A stretch of 64,000 nt of DNA, taken from the NCBI GenBank assembly GCA_020073445.1, contig JAIQFE010000010.1, positions 24,740-88,739 of the forward strand, written 5' to 3'. Position numbers and translations under genes: made by a program. The stretch comes from Terriglobia bacterium. Lineage in GTDB: Bacteria; Acidobacteriota; Terriglobia; Bryobacterales; Bryobacteraceae. Position 1 is the first letter of the stretch. Each line of letters begins with the position of its first letter. Under the pieces are notes generated by a model. That model was not told where the DNA came from. It was given only the letters and a program-made list of their open reading frames with translations, and searched no databases. This document shows, piece after piece, positions 36,966 to 46,568 of the stretch.

Positions 36966-37214
36966 TTAGTCCGGCAGATCTAGCAGCGGTCCGTGGTCCC
37001 GCCAGCCTGGATTGATAACCACGCCGATGCTTTTCATCGCATCTTTCTTGGCCGCGTCCAACGTGCTGGCGCGGCCGTAAAATTCTGGAAGCCCCGCGCC
37101 CGGATTAATCGCTCTGGCCCACCACTCCCATTCCTTGCCGTCTTCAAAATGAGAATAGACAGTCTCCAAAGAATATTTTCCCGCCGTAGCGATTTGAGCG
37201 AAGCCCTTGGCCAT
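36966..37214 (-). CDS. small hypothetical protein
   Basis: 82 residues, not recognised. WEWWARAINPGAG and AAKKDAMKSIGVVINPGW give a compact alpha/beta look. Its 3' end meets the end of the shifted transposase frame (overlap 36966-36969). Plausible codon use but no family evidence. Confidence 0.5.
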   Translation of the reverse strand: MAKGFAQIATAGKYSLETVYSHFEDGKEWEWWARAINPGAGLPEFYGRASTLDAAKKDAMKSIGVVINPGWRDHGPLLDLPD

Positions 37215-37282
37215 TTAGAAAGTTTACCGCTTGCCAACGCAGATTTCAGACACTACCGGACGAGGCCTGCTTCGCGCAAGTT

Positions 37283-37639
37283 TCAGTGGGAGCTGAGAGC
37301 GACTTTGCTGGCGTAGCCGAATCGTGAGCCATCGCGGGCGGGATACGCCGTGACCATCACGTGATCGCCCCGCCGGAAGGTATCCAGTTTCCAGCCGTTC
37401 TGAATCTGCAGGTTCGGGCTACCCAACTCGAATTCCCAGCCTGTATCCGGCCCGGCTTTGTTGTCGGCTTGAAGATACAAATGGACGTGGGGATTCTCCC
37501 AGCTGATCTTCGTGACCGTACCTTTCAGCAGGATGGACTGATGGGTGTCGTACTTGGCTGCCATGGAATGATGCGCCAGGATCGGCGCTGACGCCATGAG
37601 TATGCCGATCCCCGCGATCAGCAAGAACTTAAATTTCAT
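37283..37639 (-). CDS. DUF6152 family secreted protein
   Basis: 118 residues with a signal peptide (MKFKFLLIAGIGILMASAPILA). The AHHSMAAKYD start of the mature chain, GTVTKISWENPHVHLYL and a GDHVMVTAYPARDGS end are typical of DUF6152, small secreted proteins often found beside TonB or S-layer-like proteins. An OB-like beta fold is likely. Function unknown. Confidence 0.82.
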   Translation of the reverse strand: MKFKFLLIAGIGILMASAPILAHHSMAAKYDTHQSILLKGTVTKISWENPHVHLYLQADNKAGPDTGWEFELGSPNLQIQNGWKLDTFRRGDHVMVTAYPARDGSRFGYASKVALSSH

Positions 37640-37737
37640 CGTGCTACCTCCCGATGACTGTATCTAGCTATACCTAATCGGATTGGCGCAGTCAAGGTAG
37701 TCGTCTCGATCCTCCGGGCTGGTAAAATTCTTCTGAC

Positions 37738-39069
37738 ATGACAAGGAAGTGCGCAGGGAAGCTTGCGGCCACCGGGATCTGCTTTGCGATGGTTCTGGGG
37801 GCTGCTGCCGGGCGGTACTTGGCGTCCTTTAACGACGTTAGGCCGGTGCTGGAGGCCATGCGCGATCAGCTTCCCCCGGAGCTAAGGAATGCCAGCGAGG
37901 CCGCGTGGAATTCGTGGAGCCGCCGGCAAGACAGCGAAATCCGGGCGCGCCTGGAGCAGGGAGAAGTGGATTCCATGATTAACCTGCTCATGTTCGGGAC
38001 TTCCTTCACCAAACGCCCGCGCATCCAATTTGAGTCGCTGGCCGAGGACACCAAGAGCGGCCTACTTCGATCGCGAGTAGAGGATTTAGTGCAAGGCCTC
38101 CGGTCGCCCGGCGACAATGAGCGCCTGACTTTCCTGCGGAATCTGGTCCGTCGGCAAGGCTTGGACCCGGATAGCAACGACGGTAAGACCGGACTTTTCG
38201 TGTTTCAGAACCTGCAACGCGTGCTTCTGGAAAATGCCAAGTTCGGGCAGCGGATCGCGCCCGGCTCACAGGACCAGGCGGCGGCCTTCCGCGACCGGGG
38301 TGTGTCGCTCGATGCCACCATCTTCCCGAATTTCAGCGTCGAAAAAGCTCTTCGCGATTTGAAATCTCGCGGGCTGCTCAAGGAAGGGAGCGTGGTCAGG
38401 GCGGCGGTGATCGGACCTGGCCTGGATTTTGCGGACAAGCAGTCGGGCTACGACTACTACCCGCAGCAGACCCTCCAGCCCTTTGCTGTGTACGATTCGC
38501 TGGCGCGGGTAGGATTGGCCAAACCGGCGGGTCTCACCATTACGGCATTCGATATCAGCAGCCGGGTTCTGGAGCATCTTCAGCATGCGCGCGAACGGGC
38601 GCAAAAGGGACGGACCTACACCATTCAGCTTCCCCGAGACCCCAACGCTTCCTGGAAGCCGGAAGCAGTCGAATACTGGCGCACATTCGGTGACCACGCA
38701 GGGAAGTCTGTCGCCCCGATCCGGCCGCCCGCGGAACTGAGCCTGATAACGAGGGCGGTCGAGATCCGGCCCGCCGTGGTGCTTTCGAGCGAGCCGGTTG
38801 ATCTGAATATCGTGCTGGGCCGGATGAATCTGCCGGCAGGAGAGCATTTCGACCTGATCGTCGCGACCAACGTGTTCGTGTACTACGGCCCGCTGGAGCA
38901 ATCGCTGGCGCTCCAGAACGTAAGCACGCTGCTGAAGCCGGGAGGGATCTTGCTCTCTAATGACGAGCTGCGAGAAATCCCCGGAATCCCGATGCGCAGG
39001 GTAGGAGTCACGGACGTGTTCTACACCGACAAGTTGGGAACTTCGGTGATCTGGTATCGCAGGGAATAA
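37738..39069 (+). CDS. exported protein with methyltransferase-like domain
   Basis: 443 residues with an N-terminal hydrophobic segment (about 9-27) like a signal anchor. The C-terminal half reads as a class I methyltransferase fold: AAVIGPGLDFADK in the place of the SAM loop, ITAFDISSRVLEHL as the second-strand acidic segment, and DLIVATNVFVYYGPLEQSLAL with LLKPGGILLSND near the end. The N-terminal 200 residues are helical and unassigned. SAM is not normally present outside the cytoplasm, so either the segment anchors the domain on the cytoplasmic side or the domain has lost that role. Confidence 0.65.
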   Translation: MTRKCAGKLAATGICFAMVLGAAAGRYLASFNDVRPVLEAMRDQLPPELRNASEAAWNSWSRRQDSEIRARLEQGEVDSMINLLMFGTSFTKRPRIQFESLAEDTKSGLLRSRVEDLVQGLRSPGDNERLTFLRNLVRRQGLDPDSNDGKTGLFVFQNLQRVLLENAKFGQRIAPGSQDQAAAFRDRGVSLDATIFPNFSVEKALRDLKSRGLLKEGSVVRAAVIGPGLDFADKQSGYDYYPQQTLQPFAVYDSLARVGLAKPAGLTITAFDISSRVLEHLQHARERAQKGRTYTIQLPRDPNASWKPEAVEYWRTFGDHAGKSVAPIRPPAELSLITRAVEIRPAVVLSSEPVDLNIVLGRMNLPAGEHFDLIVATNVFVYYGPLEQSLALQNVSTLLKPGGILLSNDELREIPGIPMRRVGVTDVFYTDKLGTSVIWYRRE

Positions 39070-39112
39070 GACCAGGGAATAAGACCCGAGAACAAGACCA
39101 GGAAATAGAAAA

Positions 39113-39136
39113 AGGGCCGGGCTTTCGCCCGGCCCT
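39113..39136 (-). terminator. intrinsic terminator of the TonB receptor gene
   Basis: AGGGCCGGGC (39113-39122), loop TTTC and GCCCGGCCCT (39127-39136). Read on the minus strand the stem is followed by TTTTTCTATTT, a T-run, 22 nt after the receptor stop. Confidence 0.85.
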
Positions 39137-39157
39137 CGATGAACTTCTAGACTGCCT

Positions 39158-42100
39158 CTAGAACTGCAGGCGTCCGACGAACAGACCCGTGCGGGAATTG
39201 GCCGTACCGCTGATAGGAACAACGGAGCCGAAGCCGCCGTTAATCACACCCTTGTACGGTCCGCTGGCCTGCGTAGTGATTTGCGATCCGAAGGTGGCAG
39301 TGGCGTTCGGTTGAGGCAACTGTGTGCGGTTGAACGCGTTCGTCATTTCCACGCGAACGTTGAGCGTCACCTTCTCCTTGATCCGGAACGTCCGTCCGAC
39401 GTTCAGATTTTCGGTCGGGTACCGGAAGCCGCGATAGAAGCGGAGATTGCTGAAGTCGTTGGCCCACTGTCCGTCGGGTACGTTGGTCCACGCGTTGGGG
39501 TTCAGTACCTGAGTTTTCGTCGGGTCAAAGCAGTGGCAGTTGATATCGAGCGGATCGGTATGATGGACACCGCTGTAGTCTGTCCAGTCGACCGAGAATG
39601 GATTCATGTACTGGCCGGTTGCCGGGTCGATCTTCAACTGCGCCCCGCCGGGGCCGCGGCCCAGATAGTTGCTGATCGGAAATGCGCTGGAAGAAGCGGG
39701 CCGGCCGAGGATCGGGGCGCTCTGGTATTGCAGGTAAGCGCCGAGAGTCCAGTCACTGAGAACGCTGGAAACGACTTTGTTCGACAGGACCGCGTTGCTG
39801 CCCTTGAGACGGGGAGTACGGTACTCGGCGGACAGGCGGAACTGATGCGGCAAGTCGTTGGCGGAAAGATTCTTGCCCAAGCTCCGGTTGAAGATGTCCG
39901 GAGAACTCATCAGGTCGAGGTTCTTGGAGAACGTGTAGTTGGCGTTGAGCGTCAGTCCGTGCGAATAGCGCTTGGTGAGATTAAACTGCAGACTGTCGTA
40001 CCAAGTCTTGCCCAGGGGGGCGTTGGTCGGAGCGATGGCCGTGTTGTATTGCGGGTAAGCCAGCAGCGATTGACGTACGGTCTGGTTTCCGGGGAAAGTG
40101 CTATACGGCAGCACCACGCCTCGCGCCGCGAGCGTGGAACGCTGCAACGCGCTGAGACTTCCGATCTGCGGGGTGAGCAGCGCAGAGTCGGCCGTGTTTC
40201 CGATCGTGAATCCGTACTTGGTCAGATCCGAAACCTGGAGGGCGTTAAGGGCCGTCAGGCCGCCGGCTGGCCACCATACGCCGCGATTCCCGACGTAGGA
40301 GACTTCCAGGACCAAGTCCCGGTTGAGTTCGCGCTGCACGCTGACACTATATTGATACTGGCGCGCCGGACGGTCAGAGTTCGGGTCGAGATAACCGGGT
40401 GCGCCGGTGACGACGCCGATGCCTTGACCAGCGTTCGGTGCCAGGTTCGGGAAAATGGGATGAAGGGTCGTGGGAATTCCACCCTGCAACTGGCCAACCC
40501 ACTGGCCGAATCCCGGCGTGCTGGTGGTATCCGTGTTCGCGGCGACCGCGCCGCCCACGGCCACCGTGGCAGTGTAGACAACACCAAATCCACCGCGGAC
40601 GACGGTCTTTGGGTTGATTTGGTAAGCCACACCGAGGCGCGGGCCAACCGCGTAGGGATAGTTGCTGGCGAAGTTGCAGTTGCAGGTGGCTTCAAAGATC
40701 TGCGCACCAGGATGGCCGCCCGCCGAGGGATTGGGAGTGGTGGGGCTGAAATTGGGATTCAGTCCGTGCTCCTCGTGTCCGTAGGTTGCGTAATCCCAGC
40801 GCAGACCGTAGTCCAGGGTGAGCTTGCGAGTGATCTTCCAAGTGTCCTGGATGAACAGGCCCATCTGCTTCTTTGCTCCGGTCACGCTGCCGGGCTGCGC
40901 GATGAAGAAATTGCTGACGTCTCCGCGCACGAACGAGGCGAAGCCGAAACCGAACACGCCCGAGGTGTTGCCTGCAACACCATCCAAGGCGGTTTGCATG
41001 GTGGAATTCGGCGCGAACGTATACTGCCCGGTTGTGCCCGTGTATGCGGTGGCCGGATACCGCTCTTGGCGCCACTCCGCACCGGCCTTGTAGGTGTGAT
41101 TCCCTCTGACCCACGTCAGATTGGCGACGCCCGAAGGACGGCGCTCTTTGGAAGGACCCTGAGTGAATGGTCCGATGCTATTCATTCCGCCGGTAGCCGT
41201 CGTTGCCACACCGGCCGCGCCCTGGTTCGTCACGATAAAACGGGGGAACTGCCGGTTGATCCTCGCTCCAGTCAGCCCGAGGCCGCCCGTGCAGGTCTTG
41301 TCCAGAAGCCCGTCGAAGCTCGGGGTGTTGGTGCAGCTCTGAGCCGCGGAGGCGTCATAGCTGGTGGTAGCGGGCGCGTCGTCGTTAAATTCCTGTTGGA
41401 ACCAGCCGGCGCCCACGTGCAATAGCAGCGTCGGGCTGACTGTGTAGTCCCAATTCAGGCGATAGGTCTTCGTATAGATAAAGCTGGCGCGCGCTCCCGT
41501 GATCGGGGCGGGGAAACCTTCGGCATTGCCGTTGGTCGCCGTGTACGGCGCGTCCATGAGCGTGCCGCCGCCGTAAAACGATACGTGGTGCTTGCTGCCG
41601 ATGGATTGATCGCCCTTCACCGACGGAATCTTGGATCGGGTCTGGCTCAGGAAGGGCTTCTGGTAGTTCAGCCCGGTTTGACCATTGGCGAAATTGACGC
41701 CATACGGTTTCGGAACCAGGTTCAGGATTCTCGCGGATACCGGGTCAAAGGAACTCAACGGAATCTGGTTGGCGCTAGCGTACGGGTTTCGCACGACGTA
41801 GGTAGTCCCGACGTTGCAATCCGGTGTAAGTCCGTTAATCGGGGTGCCAGTGCAGACAACGTTTTGAAAGCTGTTCGGATCGAAGATCGTTCCGGACGGG
41901 AATTGGCGGCCCAGCGGGTCCGTGTATGTGTGTCCGTTGATCTGAAAGGGGAGGGGGCCGGACGCATTGCCGTTACCGGTGATGACCTGGTTGAAGTTGC
42001 CATTGCGATAGGCGTCAGTCGGAACCGTCGGAGTGCCGCCGGAGGCCGCTGGAATGGTTTGCACCAACGCGTCCTCGCGAAACTCTTCAAAACTGAAGAA

Positions 42101-43024
42101 GAGGAAGGTCTTGTTGCGCCCATCGTAGACTTTCGGGATCCACAGCGGCCCGCCGACGGTCACTCCGTAGTCATGCCGCTTGGTGGGAGTCCGCAGGCCA
42201 GTGTAGGGTTGATACGCGTTGAGGACTTCATTGGCGGCGTAGTCATAGACCGAGCCGTGCAACTGATTGGTGCCGGACTTCATGGTCGCATTGACGATCG
42301 CGCCCGCCGCGCCGTATTCCGCGGCATAGTTGCTGGTCTGTACGGCGACTTCCTGAATGGCATCGACGCTGGCTTGGCCCATTGAGGTGTAGCCGGCCAA
42401 AAATCCCTGACCGCCCGCCGTCTGGCCTTCCACGCGAATTTGCAGCGACTTGGTGCCGAACACCGAGTTCGGCTGTCCGTTGATTACGATTTGGCTGTTG
42501 GCGGCGTACTGGACGCCGGGCATCAGCTTCACCAACGCCAGCGGATCGCGCCAGCCGGAGGTGTTCGCGCTGAAGGTGCCGCCGGTGGAGAGAATCGGAA
42601 GCTCGCTCAACTCGGTGGTGGTGACGTTGTGGGTCAGATCGCCGGATTCGGTCTTCAGCAGCGATGCTTCGGCTGTGACCGTGACGGATTCGGTCTGCGA
42701 GCCGACCTCGAGCGGAATATCGATACGCATCACCTGCGCCGCGGCGAGATCCAAGCCCGACCTCTTATAGGTTTTGAAGCCAGACACCGTAACTGTTATG
42801 TCGTACGCACCGACTGGCAGCTGTGGCGCCGTGTAGTTGCCCGTGGCCGTGGAAACGGTTCTTACGACCACGCCGGTGGCCGTATTCTTAACCTCGATCG
42901 AAGCGTTGCCTACAACGGCACCGCTAGGATCGGCGACTGTTCCAGTGATCGTGCCCAGAGCCGTCTGTGCGAGAATCGCAGACGCGGACAGTAAAAGACA
43001 GGCTACAAAGCCAAGAAATTTCAT
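39158..43024 (-). CDS. TonB-dependent receptor with carboxypeptidase-like N-terminal domain (Oar-like)
   Basis: 1288 residues. A signal peptide (MKFLGFVACLLLSASAILA) precedes a carboxypeptidase regulatory-like domain (about 22-105, GTITGTVADPSGAVVGNASIEV), a plug domain (about 120-230) and a large beta-barrel ending in Phe (VGRLQF), as expected for outer-membrane insertion. This is the acidobacterial Oar-like type. It probably imports or senses a macromolecular or siderophore-like ligand, which cannot be told from sequence. The neighbouring NHL-type protein gene lies upstream on the same strand. Confidence 0.92.
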   Translation of the reverse strand: MKFLGFVACLLLSASAILAQTALGTITGTVADPSGAVVGNASIEVKNTATGVVVRTVSTATGNYTAPQLPVGAYDITVTVSGFKTYKRSGLDLAAAQVMRIDIPLEVGSQTESVTVTAEASLLKTESGDLTHNVTTTELSELPILSTGGTFSANTSGWRDPLALVKLMPGVQYAANSQIVINGQPNSVFGTKSLQIRVEGQTAGGQGFLAGYTSMGQASVDAIQEVAVQTSNYAAEYGAAGAIVNATMKSGTNQLHGSVYDYAANEVLNAYQPYTGLRTPTKRHDYGVTVGGPLWIPKVYDGRNKTFLFFSFEEFREDALVQTIPAASGGTPTVPTDAYRNGNFNQVITGNGNASGPLPFQINGHTYTDPLGRQFPSGTIFDPNSFQNVVCTGTPINGLTPDCNVGTTYVVRNPYASANQIPLSSFDPVSARILNLVPKPYGVNFANGQTGLNYQKPFLSQTRSKIPSVKGDQSIGSKHHVSFYGGGTLMDAPYTATNGNAEGFPAPITGARASFIYTKTYRLNWDYTVSPTLLLHVGAGWFQQEFNDDAPATTSYDASAAQSCTNTPSFDGLLDKTCTGGLGLTGARINRQFPRFIVTNQGAAGVATTATGGMNSIGPFTQGPSKERRPSGVANLTWVRGNHTYKAGAEWRQERYPATAYTGTTGQYTFAPNSTMQTALDGVAGNTSGVFGFGFASFVRGDVSNFFIAQPGSVTGAKKQMGLFIQDTWKITRKLTLDYGLRWDYATYGHEEHGLNPNFSPTTPNPSAGGHPGAQIFEATCNCNFASNYPYAVGPRLGVAYQINPKTVVRGGFGVVYTATVAVGGAVAANTDTTSTPGFGQWVGQLQGGIPTTLHPIFPNLAPNAGQGIGVVTGAPGYLDPNSDRPARQYQYSVSVQRELNRDLVLEVSYVGNRGVWWPAGGLTALNALQVSDLTKYGFTIGNTADSALLTPQIGSLSALQRSTLAARGVVLPYSTFPGNQTVRQSLLAYPQYNTAIAPTNAPLGKTWYDSLQFNLTKRYSHGLTLNANYTFSKNLDLMSSPDIFNRSLGKNLSANDLPHQFRLSAEYRTPRLKGSNAVLSNKVVSSVLSDWTLGAYLQYQSAPILGRPASSSAFPISNYLGRGPGGAQLKIDPATGQYMNPFSVDWTDYSGVHHTDPLDINCHCFDPTKTQVLNPNAWTNVPDGQWANDFSNLRFYRGFRYPTENLNVGRTFRIKEKVTLNVRVEMTNAFNRTQLPQPNATATFGSQITTQASGPYKGVINGGFGSVVPISGTANSRTGLFVGRLQF

Positions 43025-43167
43025 ACGATGAAGAACCCCCAGAAGTGCCCCTAAACTGAATCAAACAACTTCGCGTAGTTTACTCCAAATGCCGACGCGG
43101 GCGCAAGCCCTTTGCAGGCATTGGGGTTACGAGCGAAGGTTATTCCAAATTACGGAGGTGCTGCCCG

Positions 43168-44247
43168 CTATTTTCCCGGTTTCAGTAGTAATTTCTGGAC
43201 GCGCCAGTTCAGGATCTCAGCGACGTACAATTCGTTTTCCGAGGGACAGGCCATTTCGTGGATCCAGCCGAATTCCTTAGGCTGGCGGCCGGAGCGGCCG
43301 AGCCATCCCAGTACCTTTCCGTCCAGCGACAGCTTATACACGCGACCGGGGTAGGCGTCGGCGCTATAAAGATATTGCGTTCCAGGTCCGGGCGTGATGC
43401 AGATGGCCCACGGCGCACCGGCAGTCGCGACATCCTGCGGCGTTCCGGCATTGCTGAACCAGGATTTCGCGTTAGGCGCGACTGGAACATCGATGGTGAT
43501 GATCTTCTTGAAATTGCCATCGTGATCGTAGACCTGGATGCGGCGGTTGCCGCGGTCGGCGATATAGATGTTGCCCTGTGCGTCGGCGGCGATACTGTGC
43601 GGCGTATTGAATTCGCCGGGGGCCGGCATGGCGCGATTCTGGACCGGACCGCCCCAGGTTTTGATCCAGTCGCCGTTCTTATCGAGCTTGGCGACGCGCG
43701 AGTTGATGTAGCCATCGCTGATGAAGATGTTGCCCTCCGGGTCCCAGGTGACGTCGGTGGGCTGGCGGAACCGGCCGTCCTGCGCGGGACGCGGCGGATT
43801 CGGATGCTCCAGCGGATGTGCGTTTTCGTCGGAAGCTTCGGACTTGCGGCCGAACACCATCATCACTCGTCCTTGCGGGTTGAACTTGACGATCATGTCC
43901 GAGCCTTTGTCGACCGCCCAGAGATTATCCTGGCGGTCAACACGCACGGTGTGCGCGAAGGACCAGGCGTACAGGTTCTTGCCGATTTCGCGCAGGAACT
44001 TGCCGTTCTTATCGAATAGGAGGACCTGAGACGCCGTGGCTCCATACGCGGGACCGGTGGTGTTGCCGCGTGAGAAGACGTACACCTGGCCCTGCGAGTT
44101 GACCGCGACGCCGGCGGTTTCGCCGAAGTGCAGATCGTCGGGCAGCTTGAAGAAATCCGGGTTCGAGTCAAATGGAATTTCGGGAACGCTCTGGCCGAAC
44201 GCGAGCGCCCCGGCCGCGCAAAACAGGGCGAGGGTGGCAGTTTTCAT
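43168..44247 (-). CDS. secreted NHL-repeat beta-propeller protein
   Basis: 359 residues from ATG 44247 with a signal peptide (MKTATLALFCAAGALAFG). NHL-type repeats recur: PTDVTWDPEGNIFISDGYINSR, PHSIAADAQGNIYIADRGNRR, and similar blades at HTVRVDRQDNLWAVDKG. The order of blades resembles peptidyl-alpha-hydroxyglycine lyase, but a catalytic role is not shown. Likely a periplasmic six-bladed propeller. It is on the same strand as the receptor, 143 nt upstream. Confidence 0.85.
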   Translation of the reverse strand: MKTATLALFCAAGALAFGQSVPEIPFDSNPDFFKLPDDLHFGETAGVAVNSQGQVYVFSRGNTTGPAYGATASQVLLFDKNGKFLREIGKNLYAWSFAHTVRVDRQDNLWAVDKGSDMIVKFNPQGRVMMVFGRKSEASDENAHPLEHPNPPRPAQDGRFRQPTDVTWDPEGNIFISDGYINSRVAKLDKNGDWIKTWGGPVQNRAMPAPGEFNTPHSIAADAQGNIYIADRGNRRIQVYDHDGNFKKIITIDVPVAPNAKSWFSNAGTPQDVATAGAPWAICITPGPGTQYLYSADAYPGRVYKLSLDGKVLGWLGRSGRQPKEFGWIHEMACPSENELYVAEILNWRVQKLLLKPGK

Positions 44248-44303
44248 GATGCAAATTGTAGCGCGATAGGGTGGGAAGCGCACAGGGTATAGTGGGGAAC
44301 AGA

Positions 44304-45950
44304 ATGGGAGTATTACGTTGGGCGATTCTGATGGCGGTCCCTGTATGGGGCCAGCTACCGACGTGCACCGTCCCGGCCTGGAGCGCCTGCGATCTGGCGT
44401 TCGATCTTGAAGCCGGAGAGAATCCGGCAACCGTCCAATTGCACGGCGAGTTCCGGTCCGCCAAGCGCACCCTGCTGATTCAGGCTTTTCGCGACGGCGA
44501 CCGGCGCTATGTGCTGCGATTCGCGCCTACCGAAACCGGCGAGTGGGCCTTCCGGCTGACCAGCAACATCAAACGCCTGGACGGGCAGCTGGGCAAAGCC
44601 ACGGCCACCGCTTCGGACTCCCCGGGTTTCGTCAAAGTGGCGAACGTACATCACTTCGCCAACGAAGGCACCAACAAACAGCATCTATGGATGGCGACGG
44701 CGATCGACGATTTCGTCAAGATCCCGCGTGCCGACTTCGACAGTGCTGTGACACAGAGGGTCGCCGAGAAGTTCACGCATCTGCGCGTCACTATCGCCAA
44801 GGATGCCGACCTGAGAGAGGCTGCGGAGCGGATCCGGGCGATCAACGCGCGGGGCGTGGTCGCCGACGTGGTGCTGGCGGGCATTCCTTCCGATAGGCGT
44901 GATCGGGAACAGTACATCACGGATATCGCCGCACGCTTTTCCGCGTTGAATATCACCTGGATGGGCGTGCCGGTATTCGAGAACGTTCCAAATGGGAAGG
45001 CGATTCTGAAAGACGCCGGAGCGCTCCTAGCCAAGCTCGATCCTTATAATCATCCGCGGACGTCCATGGCGGAGGCCACTTCAGCCGCGTTACAGGGAGA
45101 TCACCCTGATGAACGATGGATGAGCTTTCTGAGCTACGGCACTCCCGATCCTAACGTGGGCGCGGTGGAGCACCAGTTTTATGCGATGCCGCAGGTGAAC
45201 ACTGGAATTCAGTCGGAACGTGATTTGTGGAATGCCACCATGAACGGGCAGTATCCGGCCTCCGGATCAGGCAAATACATGACGGTCTGGTTCGACTTCA
45301 TGTCGGGGAACCGCTACTGGGAGCTGGAACCTTACTTCGACGTAGACGGCGGACGGGCGGTGGCGCTGGAGGATGTGGAATACATCGTCTATGTTGAGAA
45401 GCCCGGGCCGGTGGAGCTGACTGTCGAGGATCACGGCTACGACGTGGCCTGGATCAATCCGGCGACGGGCGAGCGCACCAAGGCGAAGAATTACAAGGGC
45501 AAGCATTTCACCGGCGAGCCTCCGGATAAATCGCATGACTGGGTGCTGCAGGTTTCGCGCGAAGGGCACAAAGAAGGAATGTTGAAGTCCTACAAGTTCG
45601 ATTCCCGGGAAGTTCCTATTCGGCTTCAGGAGGTGGAGACGAATCCGGCGAAGATGCCGTTTGAGGTGGCGTCGCCCGACGGTGACATTTCGATGTCGAT
45701 CGCGCCGCGTTATTCGCTGAAGATATTGCGCCCGACGCGCGCCACGCGGGATCTGCTGGTCGAATGGACGGCCGAAGTGGTGCTGGATGGCGAAGGCTTC
45801 CGAGTGGCGGGAACCGGTCGCGAAGGGACGCTGCATATTCCCAAGGAGATCGTGCACAAGCTGCCGGGCACGTTGAGCCTGCGCGTATCGATCCTGAACG
45901 CGAATGGCAAGGCGTACGCGATCGATAAAGTGTATCGGCTGGGACCGTGA
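44304..45950 (+). CDS. secreted DUF5060 protein, glycoside-hydrolase-like
   Basis: 548 residues from ATG 44304 with signal peptide MGVLRWAILMAVPVWG. The N-terminal beta-sandwich (about 20-100, FDLEAGENPATVQLHGEF, YVLRFAPTETGEWAFRL) is a DUF5060 domain, normally fused to DUF4038 or related TIM barrels. The following region (ATAIDDFVKIPRADFD onward) is a shortened barrel without the clear catalytic Glu pair I expect, and the C-terminus is beta-rich. Probably carbohydrate-binding, possibly inactive as an enzyme. The stop overlaps tsaB. Confidence 0.68.
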   Translation: MGVLRWAILMAVPVWGQLPTCTVPAWSACDLAFDLEAGENPATVQLHGEFRSAKRTLLIQAFRDGDRRYVLRFAPTETGEWAFRLTSNIKRLDGQLGKATATASDSPGFVKVANVHHFANEGTNKQHLWMATAIDDFVKIPRADFDSAVTQRVAEKFTHLRVTIAKDADLREAAERIRAINARGVVADVVLAGIPSDRRDREQYITDIAARFSALNITWMGVPVFENVPNGKAILKDAGALLAKLDPYNHPRTSMAEATSAALQGDHPDERWMSFLSYGTPDPNVGAVEHQFYAMPQVNTGIQSERDLWNATMNGQYPASGSGKYMTVWFDFMSGNRYWELEPYFDVDGGRAVALEDVEYIVYVEKPGPVELTVEDHGYDVAWINPATGERTKAKNYKGKHFTGEPPDKSHDWVLQVSREGHKEGMLKSYKFDSREVPIRLQEVETNPAKMPFEVASPDGDISMSIAPRYSLKILRPTRATRDLLVEWTAEVVLDGEGFRVAGTGREGTLHIPKEIVHKLPGTLSLRVSILNANGKAYAIDKVYRLGP

Positions 45951-46561
45951 GCAGAAAACTGTTGCTGGCGATCGATACCACCAGCGAATTCGGCAGCATC
46001 GCGCTGGCCGAAGACGGTCGCGTGCTGGAAGAAGTTGCGATGCATTCGCCTGACGGCTTTGCACACGTCATGTTTCCGGAGATCGAGGCGTTGCTCGCGC
46101 GGCACCATGTTAAGATCACCGATATCGAAGGTTTCGCCGCCGCCGCGGGGCCCGGGTCGTTTACTGGCGTTCGCGTGGGCCTGACGGCAGCGAAAGGCTT
46201 GGCGGAAGCTACCGGGCGCAAAGTCGTCGCGGTGTCGAATCTGCAAGCCGTGGCGTCATTCGGCACGCGCGCGCTGCGGGCCCCGGTGATCGACGCGCGG
46301 CGCGGCGACATATTCGGCGCAGTCTACGATGCCGACCTGCGGCTGGTAGCCCCCGAGGTGGTGATGAAGCTCGATGACTGGCTGCAGACACTGCCCGCAG
46401 GCACGGAGGTGATCGACCATCCTCCGAAACATCTCGCCGGAGCCATCGCCAGAATCGCGGCGGGACAGTTCGAAGCCGGACTCGCGCAAGATCCCGCCGA
46501 GATCGATGCGAACTACGTCCGCCGTTCCGATGCGGAATTGATGTGGCGAGATAAGGTATAA
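45947..46561 (+). CDS. tsaB: tRNA threonylcarbamoyladenosine biosynthesis protein TsaB
   Basis: 204 residues. ASKHA-type phosphate motif LAIDTTSEFGSIALAEDG at the start and GPGSFTGVRVGLTAAKGLAEA mark TsaB, the partner that holds TsaD and TsaE together in making t6A37 of tRNAs reading ANN codons. GTG start overlapping the TGA of the previous gene. Family length about 200-230. Secure. Confidence 0.94.
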   Translation: MSRKLLLAIDTTSEFGSIALAEDGRVLEEVAMHSPDGFAHVMFPEIEALLARHHVKITDIEGFAAAAGPGSFTGVRVGLTAAKGLAEATGRKVVAVSNLQAVASFGTRALRAPVIDARRGDIFGAVYDADLRLVAPEVVMKLDDWLQTLPAGTEVIDHPPKHLAGAIARIAAGQFEAGLAQDPAEIDANYVRRSDAELMWRDKV

Positions 46562-46568
46562 CCAATCC

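Noticed and set aside
36800..36969. Programmed frameshifting to explain the split IS1-type transposase
   Set aside because: IS1 shifts between its first two genes near the N-terminus, not here, and no slippery heptamer is seen; a 4-nt deletion fits better.
39281..41425. A 714-codon open frame on the plus strand inside the TonB receptor gene
   Set aside because: It is the antisense shadow of a GC-rich gene whose own strand has clear domains; no start site or family is visible.
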